Source of the DNA: Glycomyces tenuis DSM 44171
GTDB lineage: Bacteria > Actinomycetota > Actinomycetes > Mycobacteriales > Micromonosporaceae
Direction of reading: 5' to 3'
Length of the DNA stretch: 64,000 bases
Assembly: GCF_000427885.1 (NCBI RefSeq)
Contig: NZ_ATYW01000001.1
Coordinates: 426,699 to 490,698 of the forward strand
Positions 39,611 through 47,853 of this stretch are shown here, in pieces. A program made the translations under genes and the position numbers. Within the stretch, counting starts at the first letter, position 1; each line of letters begins with the position of its first letter. The notes beneath the pieces were generated by a model. The model did not search any database. It saw only the letters and a list, made by a program, of their open reading frames with translations, and was not told the DNA's origin.

Positions 39611-39730
39611 GTCACCGACGTCGACGAGCGGCGCGGATGTCGTCGGTGAGGTCCACGATCCGCCGGTGGCCCGAAGCCGCCTGGCGCGACAGCCGCATTT
39701 CGTTGCGCCTTCGGCAGCGGGGTTGCCGTG

Positions 39731-40015
39731 TCAGTCATCGCCGATGGCGGTGATGACGGCTTGGACGACCTGGTCGATCCGCCGCGGGGCCTCGTCCGGG
39801 TCCGGGCTGCCCGCGTCGAGCCAGATCATGATCGCCTCGACGGCGACGGTGAGCGACAGCCGTGAGGCCCACAGCCGCCACCGCTCGTCCGCGCCGGCCT
39901 CGGCGAGGTGGCCGTAAACGAACCGCGCCATCTCGTCGCGGAGCCGGTCGATGTCGTCGCGGAACTTCCGTTCCCGCCGGCGAGTCGAGCCTTCCGAGGG
40001 CCGGCCGCGGGTCAG
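39731..40015 (-). pseudogene. TetR-family gene with the helix-turn-helix deleted
   Basis: The frame reads LTRGRPSEGSTRRRERKFRDDIDRLRDEMARFVYGHLAEAGADERWRLWASRLSLTVAVEAIMIWLDAGSPDPDEAPRRIDQVVQAVITAIGDD. The start GRP motif resembles the very N-terminus of TetR proteins and the rest resembles the C-terminal half; the DNA-binding domain of about 50-100 residues is missing. It overlaps the stop of the XRE gene at 40012. It is probably a deletion derivative. Confidence 0.55.
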
Positions 40016-40851
40016 CCGGTCCGGCGTTCGCGGTCGCGGGTGGCGGCCAGCGTGCCGAGCAGCGAGAGCGCCTCGGCGCTGGCCGAGCCGGGCTCGGCAT
40101 GGTAGACGATCAACTCCTGCCCGGGCGCGGACTTGACGTCGAAGGCGTTTATCCGCAGCGTCAGCTCTCCGACCTCCGGATGGTCGAACCGCTTGCTCTC
40201 GAGCCGTTTGCCGCGCGCGTCGTGGCGTTCCCAGATCTCGGTGAACGCCGGGCTTCGGTCCAGCATGGTCCGCAGGACCTCGCCGACGCGCGGGTCTTCG
40301 GGGAACATGCCGTGCAGGATCCGGAAGCCGGCGACCGTGTAGGACGCGGTGCGGTCCCAGTCGGAGTAGAACGTTCGGGCGTTCGGGTCGAAGAACATCT
40401 TCATCAGCAGGTTCGGTCCCTGCCGGAAGCCGTCGAACAGCGCGTACGCCAGGCGGTTTCCGGCGAGCACGTCATAGGCGCGGCCGAGCACGATCGCGGG
40501 GTTGTCGGACCACATGTCCATGAGCCTCAGCAGACCGGGGTCGACCTGCTCGGCGGCGGCCGCGTCTGTCGGCTTCGGTCCGAGACCGGCGATTCGGAAC
40601 AGGTGCAGCCTGGCGTCGTCGTCGAGCCGCAGCGCCCGGCCGAGGGCGTCGAGGACCTGCGCGGACGGCTTCCGCTCCCGGCCCTGTTCGAGCCGCACGT
40701 AGTAGTCGAAGCTCACCTTCGCCATGGCCGCGACCTCTTCGCGGCGCAGCCCGGGGACCCGCCTGACCCCGTGGGACGAGACGCCGGCCGTTTCGGGGTC
40801 GACCTGGGCGCGGCGGGCGCGCAGGAACTCGCCGAGTTTGTTCTCGACCAT
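40012..40851 (-). CDS. XRE-family regulator with MmyB-like ligand domain
   Basis: A 279-residue regulator. The N-terminal XRE domain reads LGEFLRARRAQVDPETAGVSSHGVRRVPGLRREEVAAMAKVSFDYYVRLEQGRERKPSAQVLDALGRALRL, and the C-terminal MmyB-like domain has AYDVLAGNRLAYALFDGFRQGPNLLMKMFFDP, thought to bind fatty-acid-like ligands. TACCAT (reverse strand) ends six bases before the ATG, so it seems leaderless. It is divergent from an SDR gene 130 bases away, which it probably controls; this pairing is common in actinobacteria. Confidence 0.92.
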   Translation of the reverse strand: MVENKLGEFLRARRAQVDPETAGVSSHGVRRVPGLRREEVAAMAKVSFDYYVRLEQGRERKPSAQVLDALGRALRLDDDARLHLFRIAGLGPKPTDAAAAEQVDPGLLRLMDMWSDNPAIVLGRAYDVLAGNRLAYALFDGFRQGPNLLMKMFFDPNARTFYSDWDRTASYTVAGFRILHGMFPEDPRVGEVLRTMLDRSPAFTEIWERHDARGKRLESKRFDHPEVGELTLRINAFDVKSAPGQELIVYHAEPGSASAEALSLLGTLAATRDRERRTG

Positions 40852-40980
40852 GCCTCCATGGTAGGTCCGCTCGGCCGAACGAGCCTGGGTGCGGCACTCC
40901 CAGGCGGATCGCTGCCTTCCCCGGCGGCGCGGACCGTGTGAGTGTGGTTCGCGCAACCACAGAGCCGAGAGGATTCGATC

Positions 40981-41805
40981 ATGAAGAGTTGGCTGATCAC
41001 CGGCGCGTCCAAGGGCTTCGGGCGCGCCTTCACCGAGGCCGCGCTGGAGCGCGGTGACCGGGTCGCGGCGACGGCGCGCGACATCGCGGCGCTGGCCGAC
41101 CTCGAAGCACGGTATCCGGAGCTGGTCGCCCTGCGACTCGATGTCACCGACGCCGCTGCGGTCCGGGACCGGGTCGCCGAGGCCGAGGAGCGGCTCGGGG
41201 CCTTGGACGTCGTGGTGAACAACGCCGGATACGGTCACTTCGGCGCCGTGGAGGAGGTCACGGACGCCGAACTCCGCGACCAGCTGGAGACCAACGTGTT
41301 CGGCGCCATGCGCGTCGTACGGGCCGCGCTTCCCCGGATGCGGGAGCGGGGACGCGGGCGCATCGTGCAGGTCTCCTCCATCGGCGGCGTGGGCGCATTC
41401 GCCAATCTGGGCGCCTACCACGCGTCGAAGTGGGCGCTCGAAGCGCTCAGCGAGTCACTCGCGAACGAGGTCGCGCGGTTCGGCGTCGAGGTCACCATCG
41501 TCGAGCCGGGCGGATTCGCGACCGACTGGGCGGGCCCCTCGGCGCGGTGGAGCGAGCCGCTCGCGGCGTACGACCCGATGCGGGACGAGGCGGCGGCCAG
41601 GCGAGGCACGCAGGCGCCCGGCGATCCCGCCGCGGCGGCTCGAGCGCTGCTGGAGGTCGTCGACGCTCCCGAGCCGCCGCTGCGCGTCCTGTTCGGGGCG
41701 CTCGCGCCGGGGATCGTCTCCGGCATCTACGAGCGTCGGCTCCAGGAGTGGGAGGCGTGGAGGGAGATCGCGGACCGCGCGCAGGGGACGGCCCCGCCGG
41801 CGTAG
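40981..41805 (+). CDS. Short-chain dehydrogenase/reductase
   Basis: A 274-residue classical SDR. The start MKSWLITGASKGFGRAFTEAALERGDRV contains the TGxxxGxG NAD(P)-binding motif, then NNAGYG, and the catalytic S-x(12)-YxxxK: VSSIGGVGAFANLGAYHASKWALEAL. ATG with GAGAGGA eight bases before. The substrate is unknown. The divergent XRE gene is its likely regulator. Confidence 0.93.
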   Translation: MKSWLITGASKGFGRAFTEAALERGDRVAATARDIAALADLEARYPELVALRLDVTDAAAVRDRVAEAEERLGALDVVVNNAGYGHFGAVEEVTDAELRDQLETNVFGAMRVVRAALPRMRERGRGRIVQVSSIGGVGAFANLGAYHASKWALEALSESLANEVARFGVEVTIVEPGGFATDWAGPSARWSEPLAAYDPMRDEAAARRGTQAPGDPAAAARALLEVVDAPEPPLRVLFGALAPGIVSGIYERRLQEWEAWREIADRAQGTAPPA

Positions 41806-41859
41806 GCCCTCTGGGGCGGCCGCGTGCGGTCGCGGCGTCCTGGAACGACGGTCGACGGC

Positions 41860-42213
41860 TCAGTCCGATCGCCGCTCGTCTCCGATGAAGGCGAGCACCG
41901 ATTCGAAACGGTCCTTCGTCTCGGCGATGGCGCGGTACTCGGCCTCGATGCGGGCGTGCTCCTCGTGGATGACGGCCCTCTGCTCGGGAGTGATCTCGTC
42001 GGGGCCGCCGCACCTGCGGAGCTTCGCGATGGCCCTGCTGGGGAAGCCGTTCCTGAGCATCATCCGGATCCAGAGGACCTGGTCGACCGCGTCCCGGGTG
42101 TAGATCCGCTGGCCGCTCGCGGTCCGCTCGGGCCGGAGGAGTCCTTGCTCTTCGTAGTACCTGATGGCGCGTACGGTCGCGCCCGTCGCCTCGGCCAGTT
42201 CCCCGATGCGCAT
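41860..42213 (-). CDS. MerR-family regulator
   Basis: A 117-residue MerR protein: MRIGELAEATGATVRAIRYYEEQGLLRPERTASGQRIYTRDAVDQVLWIRMMLRNGFPSRAIAKLRRCGG, the standard winged helix with RYYEEQGLL. A C-terminal coiled coil (about 80-117) has few cysteines, arguing against a metal sensor. ATG with GGGAGGA upstream. It is divergent from the SDR gene at 42300 and probably activates it through the 20-base-spacer promoter between them. Confidence 0.92.
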   Translation of the reverse strand: MRIGELAEATGATVRAIRYYEEQGLLRPERTASGQRIYTRDAVDQVLWIRMMLRNGFPSRAIAKLRRCGGPDEITPEQRAVIHEEHARIEAEYRAIAETKDRFESVLAFIGDERRSD

Positions 42214-42260
42214 CCGCGTCCTCCCGAGTCCTCGATCGATGTGGCGTCTGCCACTGCTGC

Positions 42261-42292
42261 TTGCCCCTGACGCCGACGTGAGGTCATAGCTT
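42261..42292 (+). promoter_or_regulatory. MerR-type promoter of the SDR gene
   Basis: TTGCCC at 42261-42266 and TAGCTT at 42287-42292 are 20 bases apart, the long spacer that MerR activators correct by bending DNA. Within the spacer CCTGACG and CGTGAGG form a dyad (6 of 7 pairs) around CCGA. The -10 ends seven bases before the ATG. Confidence 0.75.
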
Positions 42293-42299
42293 CGACCAC

Positions 42300-43019
42300 A
42301 TGGAAATCCAAGGATCAATCGCACTCGTCACCGGCGCCAACCGCGGCATGGGCCGCCATTTCGCGCGGCAACTCCTAGAACGCGGCGCGGCCAAGGTCTA
42401 TGCCGGGTCGCGCCGGACCGAATCGATCGACCTTCCCGGGGTCGAGGCCGTGCTGCTCGACATCACCGATCCGGCGTCGGTCGCGGCGGCCGCGAAGACC
42501 GCCGCCGACGCGACCCTCCTCATCAACAACGCGGGGATCGCGACGTTCGAGAACCTCCTCGACGGTTCCGAGGACACGATCCGGCGGGAGATGGAGACCA
42601 ACTTCTTCGGCACGTTGAACATGGTCCGGGCCTTCGCGCCGGTGCTCGGGGCGAACGGCGGCGGAGCGGTGCTCAACATGCTGTCGGTGCTCTCGTGGCG
42701 CTCGGCCGGGATCGGGCACGCCTACTCCGCGGCCAAGGCCGCCTCGTGGAGCCTCACCAACGGCGCCCGGCTCGAACTCGCGTCGCAGGGGACGCAGGTG
42801 GTCGGTCTGCACGTCGCCGGGGTCGACACCGACATGCTCGCCGGCATCGAGGCGGACAAGAGCGATCCCGCGGACGTCGTTCGGGCCGGACTCGACGGCA
42901 TCGAGTCGGGCGCCCTGGAAGTCTTGGCCGACCGGAACGCGGTGGAGCTCAAGGCGGTCCTGAACGCCGACCCGAGCGTCGTCTACCCGGAGCTGGCCCC
43001 GGCCGGACCGACGCGCTGA
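42300..43019 (+). CDS. Short-chain dehydrogenase/reductase
   Basis: A 239-residue SDR starting MEIQGSIALVTGANRGMGRHFARQLLERGAAKVYAGSRR with the TGxxxGxG motif, NNAGIA, and the catalytic segment MLSVLSWRSAGIGHAYSAAKAASWSL, in which YSAAK supplies Tyr and Lys. The usual DVTD at the cofactor pocket is DITD. Leaderless by promoter position, and likely activated by the divergent MerR. Confidence 0.92.
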   Translation: MEIQGSIALVTGANRGMGRHFARQLLERGAAKVYAGSRRTESIDLPGVEAVLLDITDPASVAAAAKTAADATLLINNAGIATFENLLDGSEDTIRREMETNFFGTLNMVRAFAPVLGANGGGAVLNMLSVLSWRSAGIGHAYSAAKAASWSLTNGARLELASQGTQVVGLHVAGVDTDMLAGIEADKSDPADVVRAGLDGIESGALEVLADRNAVELKAVLNADPSVVYPELAPAGPTR

Positions 43020-43095
43020 CCTCGACTGCTCCGCGCCGTCGGATGGGAAGTCCGGTCGGTCCGCGCTCGACGGACCGGGCCGGTCCGGGTCCGTC

Positions 43096-44511
43096 TCATT
43101 CGGCGGCGGGGCTCAGCGGCGGCCAGGCGTTCGCCAGGAGCTGCTCGAAGTGCCCCTGGAACCACTCGCCGCGCGGCGGGGCGTCCCGCAGCGAGCCGTA
43201 TTCGGGGGCGCAGGTCGCATTGTAGCCAGAGCCGGGGACGAGGATGGGGCCGTCGGTGCCGTCGGACAGGCCCGGCGGCTGGATCCAGGCGTAGGCGTGC
43301 AGGTTCGGGTCGGCGGTCGGTTCGGCCTGCGGCCGGGCGCCGAGGCCCGCGCCGGCCTGGTTGCAGCGGTGCTGCTTGCTGATCCGGCGGTCGATGCGCG
43401 ATTCGTCCACATAGGTGGTGGGGTCCGAGCTGCCGCTGGTGGCGGTGGGCCGGTCGGGTCCGCCCCAGCCGTTGCGCGAGGTGTCGATGACCACGCCGAG
43501 GTCCTCGTCGAAGCCCGCGCCGACGAGCGCGTCGCGGAGGTCGAGGGCGAAGCCCTGCTCGTCGATGTAGGAGTTGTAGTCCACCCAGTGGGTCTGCTCG
43601 ACCGGCATGCCGCTGACCACGTCGTCGGCGTCGAAGTACGGTTCGACGGTCGCGGCGTAACCGGCGGTGTTGGCGGCGATCCCGGTGACGTCGCCGGGGT
43701 CGACGCCCATGGCGAGCAGCTGGCCGAACAGCTCGACGGCGTTGCCGAACTCGTCGTAGGCGGGGTTCGCGTCCTGCCATCCGATCACGGCGTGGTCGGC
43801 CGCGTCGAGGTAGTTGTGGACGCCGACGGCGGCGAGCTCGGTGACGGCGTAGGCGATGCCCTCCATGTAGTTCCCGTTGTCCCGCATCCTGTTGCACTCC
43901 TCGGTGGCGTAGGGGCTGGGATCGGTGTGGGCGGCCAGGTTGGGGATCGCGTACGGCTCCACCACCGCCACGACGTCCAGGTCGTCGTACGCCGGGTCGC
44001 CGATGATCTCGGCGATCGGGTCGACGAACTCGGATTTGTAGCGGTCGATCTCCTCGGGGCCGAGCTCCCCGTACGAGCGCAGTGCGGCGCAGTCCCGGCC
44101 GGGGAGGTTGTGGAGGACGATCTGGACCAGGTCGTCGCCTTGGGCCGTCGCCACGTCGAGGTGGTCCGCCAGTCCCATGCCGGAGGGGCCCTCGCCGGGG
44201 ACGGCGCCGATGCTGTCGAGCCACACGGCCGTCGCCTGCTCGGCGACCTCGGCGGTCGCGCCGCCGCTGTAGGCCTGGGCCGACCATTCGGGATCGATGT
44301 AGACGTCGGCGCCCTCGTACGGGTTCGCCGCCTCGGGTCCGGGATCGCCGTGACCGCAGTCCTCGCCGGTGTCGGCTTGGAGGTCCGGGCCCCGGTCGCG
44401 GCAATGGCCGTTCGCGCCGACCGGGGCGGCGGCCGAGAAGACCGTGATGAGGCTCGCCGCGAGTACGGCGGCGGCGAGGAGGGACGCGTATTTTCGACCA
44501 CAAGGGAACAT
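43096..44511 (-). CDS. Secreted glycoside hydrolase family 6 protein (cellulase-like), altered catalytic motif
   Basis: A 471-residue exported protein. A signal peptide (KYASLLAAAVLAASLITVFSAAAPVGA) precedes the GH6 domain, with no cellulose-binding module or linker. Signature 1 is VLHNLPGRDCAAL, whose Asp in RDC is retained although the Tyr of the usual VxYxxP is His. Signature 2 normally reads EPD; here VAVVEPYAIPNL has Tyr in place of the proposed acid Asp. DTSRNGWGGP, typical of GH6 C-termini, is intact. GH6 enzymes cleave beta-1,4-glucan with inversion; activity here is doubtful. The promoter region is AT-rich and unlike a CebR operator. Confidence 0.88.
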   Translation of the reverse strand: MFPCGRKYASLLAAAVLAASLITVFSAAAPVGANGHCRDRGPDLQADTGEDCGHGDPGPEAANPYEGADVYIDPEWSAQAYSGGATAEVAEQATAVWLDSIGAVPGEGPSGMGLADHLDVATAQGDDLVQIVLHNLPGRDCAALRSYGELGPEEIDRYKSEFVDPIAEIIGDPAYDDLDVVAVVEPYAIPNLAAHTDPSPYATEECNRMRDNGNYMEGIAYAVTELAAVGVHNYLDAADHAVIGWQDANPAYDEFGNAVELFGQLLAMGVDPGDVTGIAANTAGYAATVEPYFDADDVVSGMPVEQTHWVDYNSYIDEQGFALDLRDALVGAGFDEDLGVVIDTSRNGWGGPDRPTATSGSSDPTTYVDESRIDRRISKQHRCNQAGAGLGARPQAEPTADPNLHAYAWIQPPGLSDGTDGPILVPGSGYNATCAPEYGSLRDAPPRGEWFQGHFEQLLANAWPPLSPAAE

Positions 44512-44531
44512 CAGTCGAGTGTCGCAATCTT

Positions 44532-44547
44532 ATTGATGTTTGTCAAT
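44532..44547. promoter_or_regulatory. Palindrome upstream of the GH6 gene
   Basis: ATTGA, six bases, TCAAT, 20 bases before the GH6 start. TTGACA on the minus strand overlaps it, so it may be an operator over the -35 box. Confidence 0.45.
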
Positions 44548-44807
44548 CTGTAGTGGTCATCCGCGTCGCTCGACGAGCGCCGGGGGGCTTCGGCGGCTCT
44601 GGACAGGCTTGACGACCACCGGCGCGGTGCCTCCCGTCGACGGCGGATGCAGCTGTCGGCCCGAGACGCCGATCCGCTGGTCGCGCTGAGCCGCGAGCCC
44701 ACCGCGTCCCGACGACGCCGCACCGGGCGCGGCCGTCACCTGCACGGGGGGCGCGGTCCCCCTCCCAGGGGAGGCGCGAGGCGCGGGCCTCCCTGAAGGC
44801 TTGCCCC

Positions 44808-45719
44808 ATGCCATTGCGACGCTTGACGCCGTTCCTGCTCGCCGTGTACGCGGCCATCCACGTGTGGTGGGCCGTCGCCGGCGCGCCGGACTTCGACTCC
44901 TTCGGCGAGTCGTTCATCCCCGGGGCCTGGACGCCCGTCGCCATCGCCGTGGCGGCCCTGGCCGCGAACCTGCTCTTCCCGCGGGCGTCCCGCCGCCCCT
45001 GGGCCGGGGTCGTCCTCGGCTGGGCGGCCGGGGGCGGCATGGTCCTCTACTCGTTCATGTTCATGCTGGACCTCGCGTCGATGCTGTTCGGCGAGTTCGC
45101 CGCCGCGGACCGGACCGGATTCCTCATCCGCGGCCTCGGCGTCACCTGCGGGCTGCTCACCGTTCTCGGCACGATCGCGGCCCAGCGCCGGGCCCGCGGC
45201 GCCTGCCCGCGGTGCGGGCGGTCGCCTGCCGCGCATCCCGGCGCTCCCTGGGCCGGCCCGGCCCCGTGGTGGGCGTACGCCGGCGCCTACGGCGCACTGG
45301 CCGGGGCCGCCGCGCGGCTCGCCGCCGAACTGCTCGTGGGGCTGCCGTGGTCGCCGACGGAACCGGCGGTCATCGTCTTCCTCGTCGTCTACCTGGCCGC
45401 GGGGTCGCTGCTCCCGCTGGCCCTCGCGCACCGGTGGGGCCGGATCTGGCCCCGGTGGGTCGTGCCGCTCGCCGGACGGAAGGTGCCCCGATGGGTCGTG
45501 CTGGTACCGGCGTTCCTGGTGGGGAGCGGACTGGCGGCCTACTTCGGACTCGTCGGCGGCACCTACATGATCCGCGGCGAGTTCGGCTCCGAGTACCCCG
45601 CCTGGTGGACCCTGATGGTGATCCCCGGGTACACCGTATGGGGCCTCGGTCTGCTGGTGGCCGCCGTGTTCTACCTGGAGGCCACGAAACCGCCGTGCCC
45701 GGAGACGTCATGGGCGTGA
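44808..45719 (+). CDS. Hypothetical membrane protein, about 8 helices
   Basis: A 303-residue polytopic protein, MPLRRLTPFLLAVYAAIHVWWAVAG. Hydrophobic segments lie near 8-25, 42-58, 66-90, 103-122, 145-170, 180-205, 225-250 and 270-293. A cytosolic CxxC loop (RGACPRCGRSP near 130-140) could bind zinc. No family is recognised. About 295 bases before it show nothing convincing. Confidence 0.75.
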   Translation: MPLRRLTPFLLAVYAAIHVWWAVAGAPDFDSFGESFIPGAWTPVAIAVAALAANLLFPRASRRPWAGVVLGWAAGGGMVLYSFMFMLDLASMLFGEFAAADRTGFLIRGLGVTCGLLTVLGTIAAQRRARGACPRCGRSPAAHPGAPWAGPAPWWAYAGAYGALAGAAARLAAELLVGLPWSPTEPAVIVFLVVYLAAGSLLPLALAHRWGRIWPRWVVPLAGRKVPRWVVLVPAFLVGSGLAAYFGLVGGTYMIRGEFGSEYPAWWTLMVIPGYTVWGLGLLVAAVFYLEATKPPCPETSWA

Positions 45720-45831
45720 TCGCCTTCGGCGATCCGGAGCCGGCGCAGCGCCGCTCGGCTGAGGCGTTCGCCGAGTTCTGTCGGTGGTCGGTGACAGGAT
45801 GAAGGCATCGACTTCCCGATAGGAGACAGCA

Positions 45832-46188
45832 ATGCGCGGAAAACCCTCATGGTGGGACATCCTGGTCGACGATCTCAAGGTGGCCCAGGACTTCTACGGC
45901 GCCGTGTTCGGCTGGACCTTCCCGATGTCCGGGCCCGACTTCGTGGTCGTGTTCGACGGCACCGAGCAGGTCGGCCAGCTCTATGAGTCGAGCGAGCGGG
46001 TCGGTCGCGGGATCCGGATGTACTTCGACACCGACGATCTGGAAGGCGTCCTCGCGAAGGCCGCGAACGCGGGCGGCACGGTCAAGACCGAACGCACCCT
46101 GATCAGCCCGGAGATGGGCTGGTACGGCGAATTCGTCGATCCGAGCGGGGTGACGATCGGCCTCCACACCGACGTCCCCGCCGAATAG
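45832..46188 (+). CDS. VOC family protein
   Basis: A 118-residue VOC protein: MRGKPSWWDILVDDLKVAQDFYGAVFGWTFPM, and ending EMGWYGEFVDPSGVTIGLHTD. It is the CFP30B-like single-unit group found in actinobacteria. The metal-ligand positions are weak, so it may bind a ligand without catalysis. ATG with AGGAG upstream. The next gene also encodes a VOC domain. Confidence 0.88.
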   Translation: MRGKPSWWDILVDDLKVAQDFYGAVFGWTFPMSGPDFVVVFDGTEQVGQLYESSERVGRGIRMYFDTDDLEGVLAKAANAGGTVKTERTLISPEMGWYGEFVDPSGVTIGLHTDVPAE

Positions 46189-46262
46189 CGCGGAGGCGGA
46201 GCGGCCCGACCGGCGCCCATTCGAACGGGCTCTGTGTCGGTGGGCCTTCCTACGATGACGCC

Positions 46263-46913
46263 ATGACGGTTTTCATCACTCCGAAGCAGTTCCACGAGGC
46301 CGACGGCGTCGACGACTGGCGGGTGCTGTGGTCGGTGGCGTTCGCGCTGTATCGCACGGGCGATTTCGCCACCGGCGTGCGGCTCGTCGCGGAGATCGGC
46401 CGCCTCGCCGAGGCGGCCGGACACCACCCCGATCTGAACCTCCGCTCCACGGTGCTGGAGGTGCGCCTGGTCACCAGGGAGCGCTGGGCGCTGAGCGAGG
46501 CCGACCTCGAGCTGGCCCGGCGGATCTCCGCGGCGGCCGAGGCGCTCGGCGTCCGGGCCGACCCCGGCTCCACCCGCACCTGGGAGTTCGCGATCGACGC
46601 GCTCGATGTGGACAAGGTCCGGGCGTTCTGGTGCGCCGTGCTCGGCTACGAGATGGTCGGCGAATGCGACATCGCCGACCCGGACGGGCTGTACCCGCCG
46701 GTCTTCGTCCAGCAGATGGACGTCATGCGGGAAGGGCGCAACCGCATCCATATCGATGTCGGTGTCCCGCACGAGCAGGCGGAGGCGCGGGTCGCCGCGG
46801 CGCTGGCCGCCGGAGGCAGGATCGTCACCGACCGGTTCGCCCCGATGCATTGGACGCTGGCAGATCCGGAAGGCAACGAGGTGGACCTCGCCACCTGGGT
46901 CGGCCGCGACTGA
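46263..46913 (+). CDS. Pterin-carbinolamine dehydratase-like domain fused to VOC domain
   Basis: A 216-residue two-domain protein. Residues 1-95 resemble pterin-4a-carbinolamine dehydratase: FATGVRLVAEIGRLAEAAGHHPDLNLRSTVLEVRLVT, with the HHPD motif of the active site. Residues about 103-216 form a glyoxalase/VOC domain, FAIDALDVDKVRAFWCAVLGYEMV to HWTLADPEGNEVDLATW. TACGAT ends six bases before the ATG (leaderless). Confidence 0.85.
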   Translation: MTVFITPKQFHEADGVDDWRVLWSVAFALYRTGDFATGVRLVAEIGRLAEAAGHHPDLNLRSTVLEVRLVTRERWALSEADLELARRISAAAEALGVRADPGSTRTWEFAIDALDVDKVRAFWCAVLGYEMVGECDIADPDGLYPPVFVQQMDVMREGRNRIHIDVGVPHEQAEARVAAALAAGGRIVTDRFAPMHWTLADPEGNEVDLATWVGRD

Positions 46914-47053
46914 CCGGAACGCCGGCCGGCCGCCGAGACGGCGGACGCGTCCGAGTGCCGCGGCGCGGGGAAGCCGCCGCGGACGGCGGGCGTGTTCTGC
47001 CGGTCGTTCGCGGTGCGCAGTGGCGCTGCCGCGCGGCTCGCGAGGCGAACGGC

Positions 47054-47338
47054 TCACGCCTCGGGCCGCGAGCCGCCCCGCATCCTCGCCCACGCCTCCC
47101 GGAGCCGCCGGCGCGTGAAGTAGACGCCGCCGAGGATCAGGACCACGAACGGGATCGCGATGGGCAGCACCGTCGTGAAGCCGATGACCAGCGCGACCAT
47201 CTCGATGCCGATGAAGGACGCGGCGCCCATGTAAGCGAGCGTCGAGACCGTCTGGAGGCGGTAGACGACCAGTGCCATCCGCTCTCTGAATCCGACTGGA
47301 CGCGAATCCGGGGGAGCGGCATCGCCATCTGGTTCCAT
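47054..47338 (-). CDS. Small two-helix membrane protein
   Basis: A 94-residue protein, MEPDGDAAPPDSRPVGFRERMALVVYRLQTVSTLAYMGAASFIGIEMVALVIGFTTVLPIAIPFVVLILGG, with a short acidic head, two membrane helices (about 30-50, 52-75) and an Arg-rich tail. An internal ATG at residue 21 is an alternative start. Function unknown. Confidence 0.6.
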   Translation of the reverse strand: MEPDGDAAPPDSRPVGFRERMALVVYRLQTVSTLAYMGAASFIGIEMVALVIGFTTVLPIAIPFVVLILGGVYFTRRRLREAWARMRGGSRPEA

Positions 47339-47430
47339 CGGTCATGTATACGTGCGCGACGCGGCTCGCCGCCACCTCGTCCCCCCGCGTCGGCGACGGA
47401 GAGGCCGCCCTGCGCTGAACGGACGTCCGC

Positions 47431-47853
47431 TCACGCTCCGGCGCGCGGCGCGGCCGCGGCGTTCCCGCGGATCCTGTTCCGCACCAGGACTCCGGTGCGG
47501 TGGGCCAGGATGATGAGGGCCAGTCCGTTGAGGGCGTGCACCAGGAACAGCGATTGGCCCCACAGCGTGCCGGGGACGTTGACCAGGGCCATGCCGTGCT
47601 GGAGCAGCACGAGGAAGGCCCCCAGGGCGGTCAGCCACACGATCCCGGCACCGAGCCGCGCCGCCAGCGCGAGGAGGATCGCGGCCGAGTAGAGGTACAG
47701 CAGGGCGTCGCCGTTCAGGAAGTGCATCTCGAAGCCGTCCTCCAGCGCGCCGCCGTAGCCGACTCCGAAACCGGCCAGGGCGAACTGGACGACCAGCAGC
47801 GCCAGCAGCAGCATCATCCAGACCCGCAGGATCTTGGCGAAGACGGGACTCAT
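47431..47853 (-). CDS. DUF6220-like four-helix membrane protein, copy 2
   Basis: A 140-residue membrane protein, MSPVFAKILRVWMMLLLALLVVQFALAGFGVGYGG. Four helices, with MHFLNGDALLYLYSAAILLALAARLG and HALNGLALIILAHRTG. It has the same length as the upstream gene and shares its plan (FALAG/GLAGWG after helix 1, HFLNG/HAGNG, and VHALNG/ALHALNG), so the two are tandem paralogues. Start overlaps the upstream stop (ATGA). Confidence 0.75.
   Translation of the reverse strand: MSPVFAKILRVWMMLLLALLVVQFALAGFGVGYGGALEDGFEMHFLNGDALLYLYSAAILLALAARLGAGIVWLTALGAFLVLLQHGMALVNVPGTLWGQSLFLVHALNGLALIILAHRTGVLVRNRIRGNAAAAPRAGA

Noticed and set aside
41430-41888. A plus-strand frame over the SDR gene end
   Set aside because: Arg-rich alternative frame of a clear SDR; a shadow.
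44512-44807. A gene between GH6 and the membrane protein
   Set aside because: Frames here are short and Arg/Ala-rich with no start site or family resemblance.
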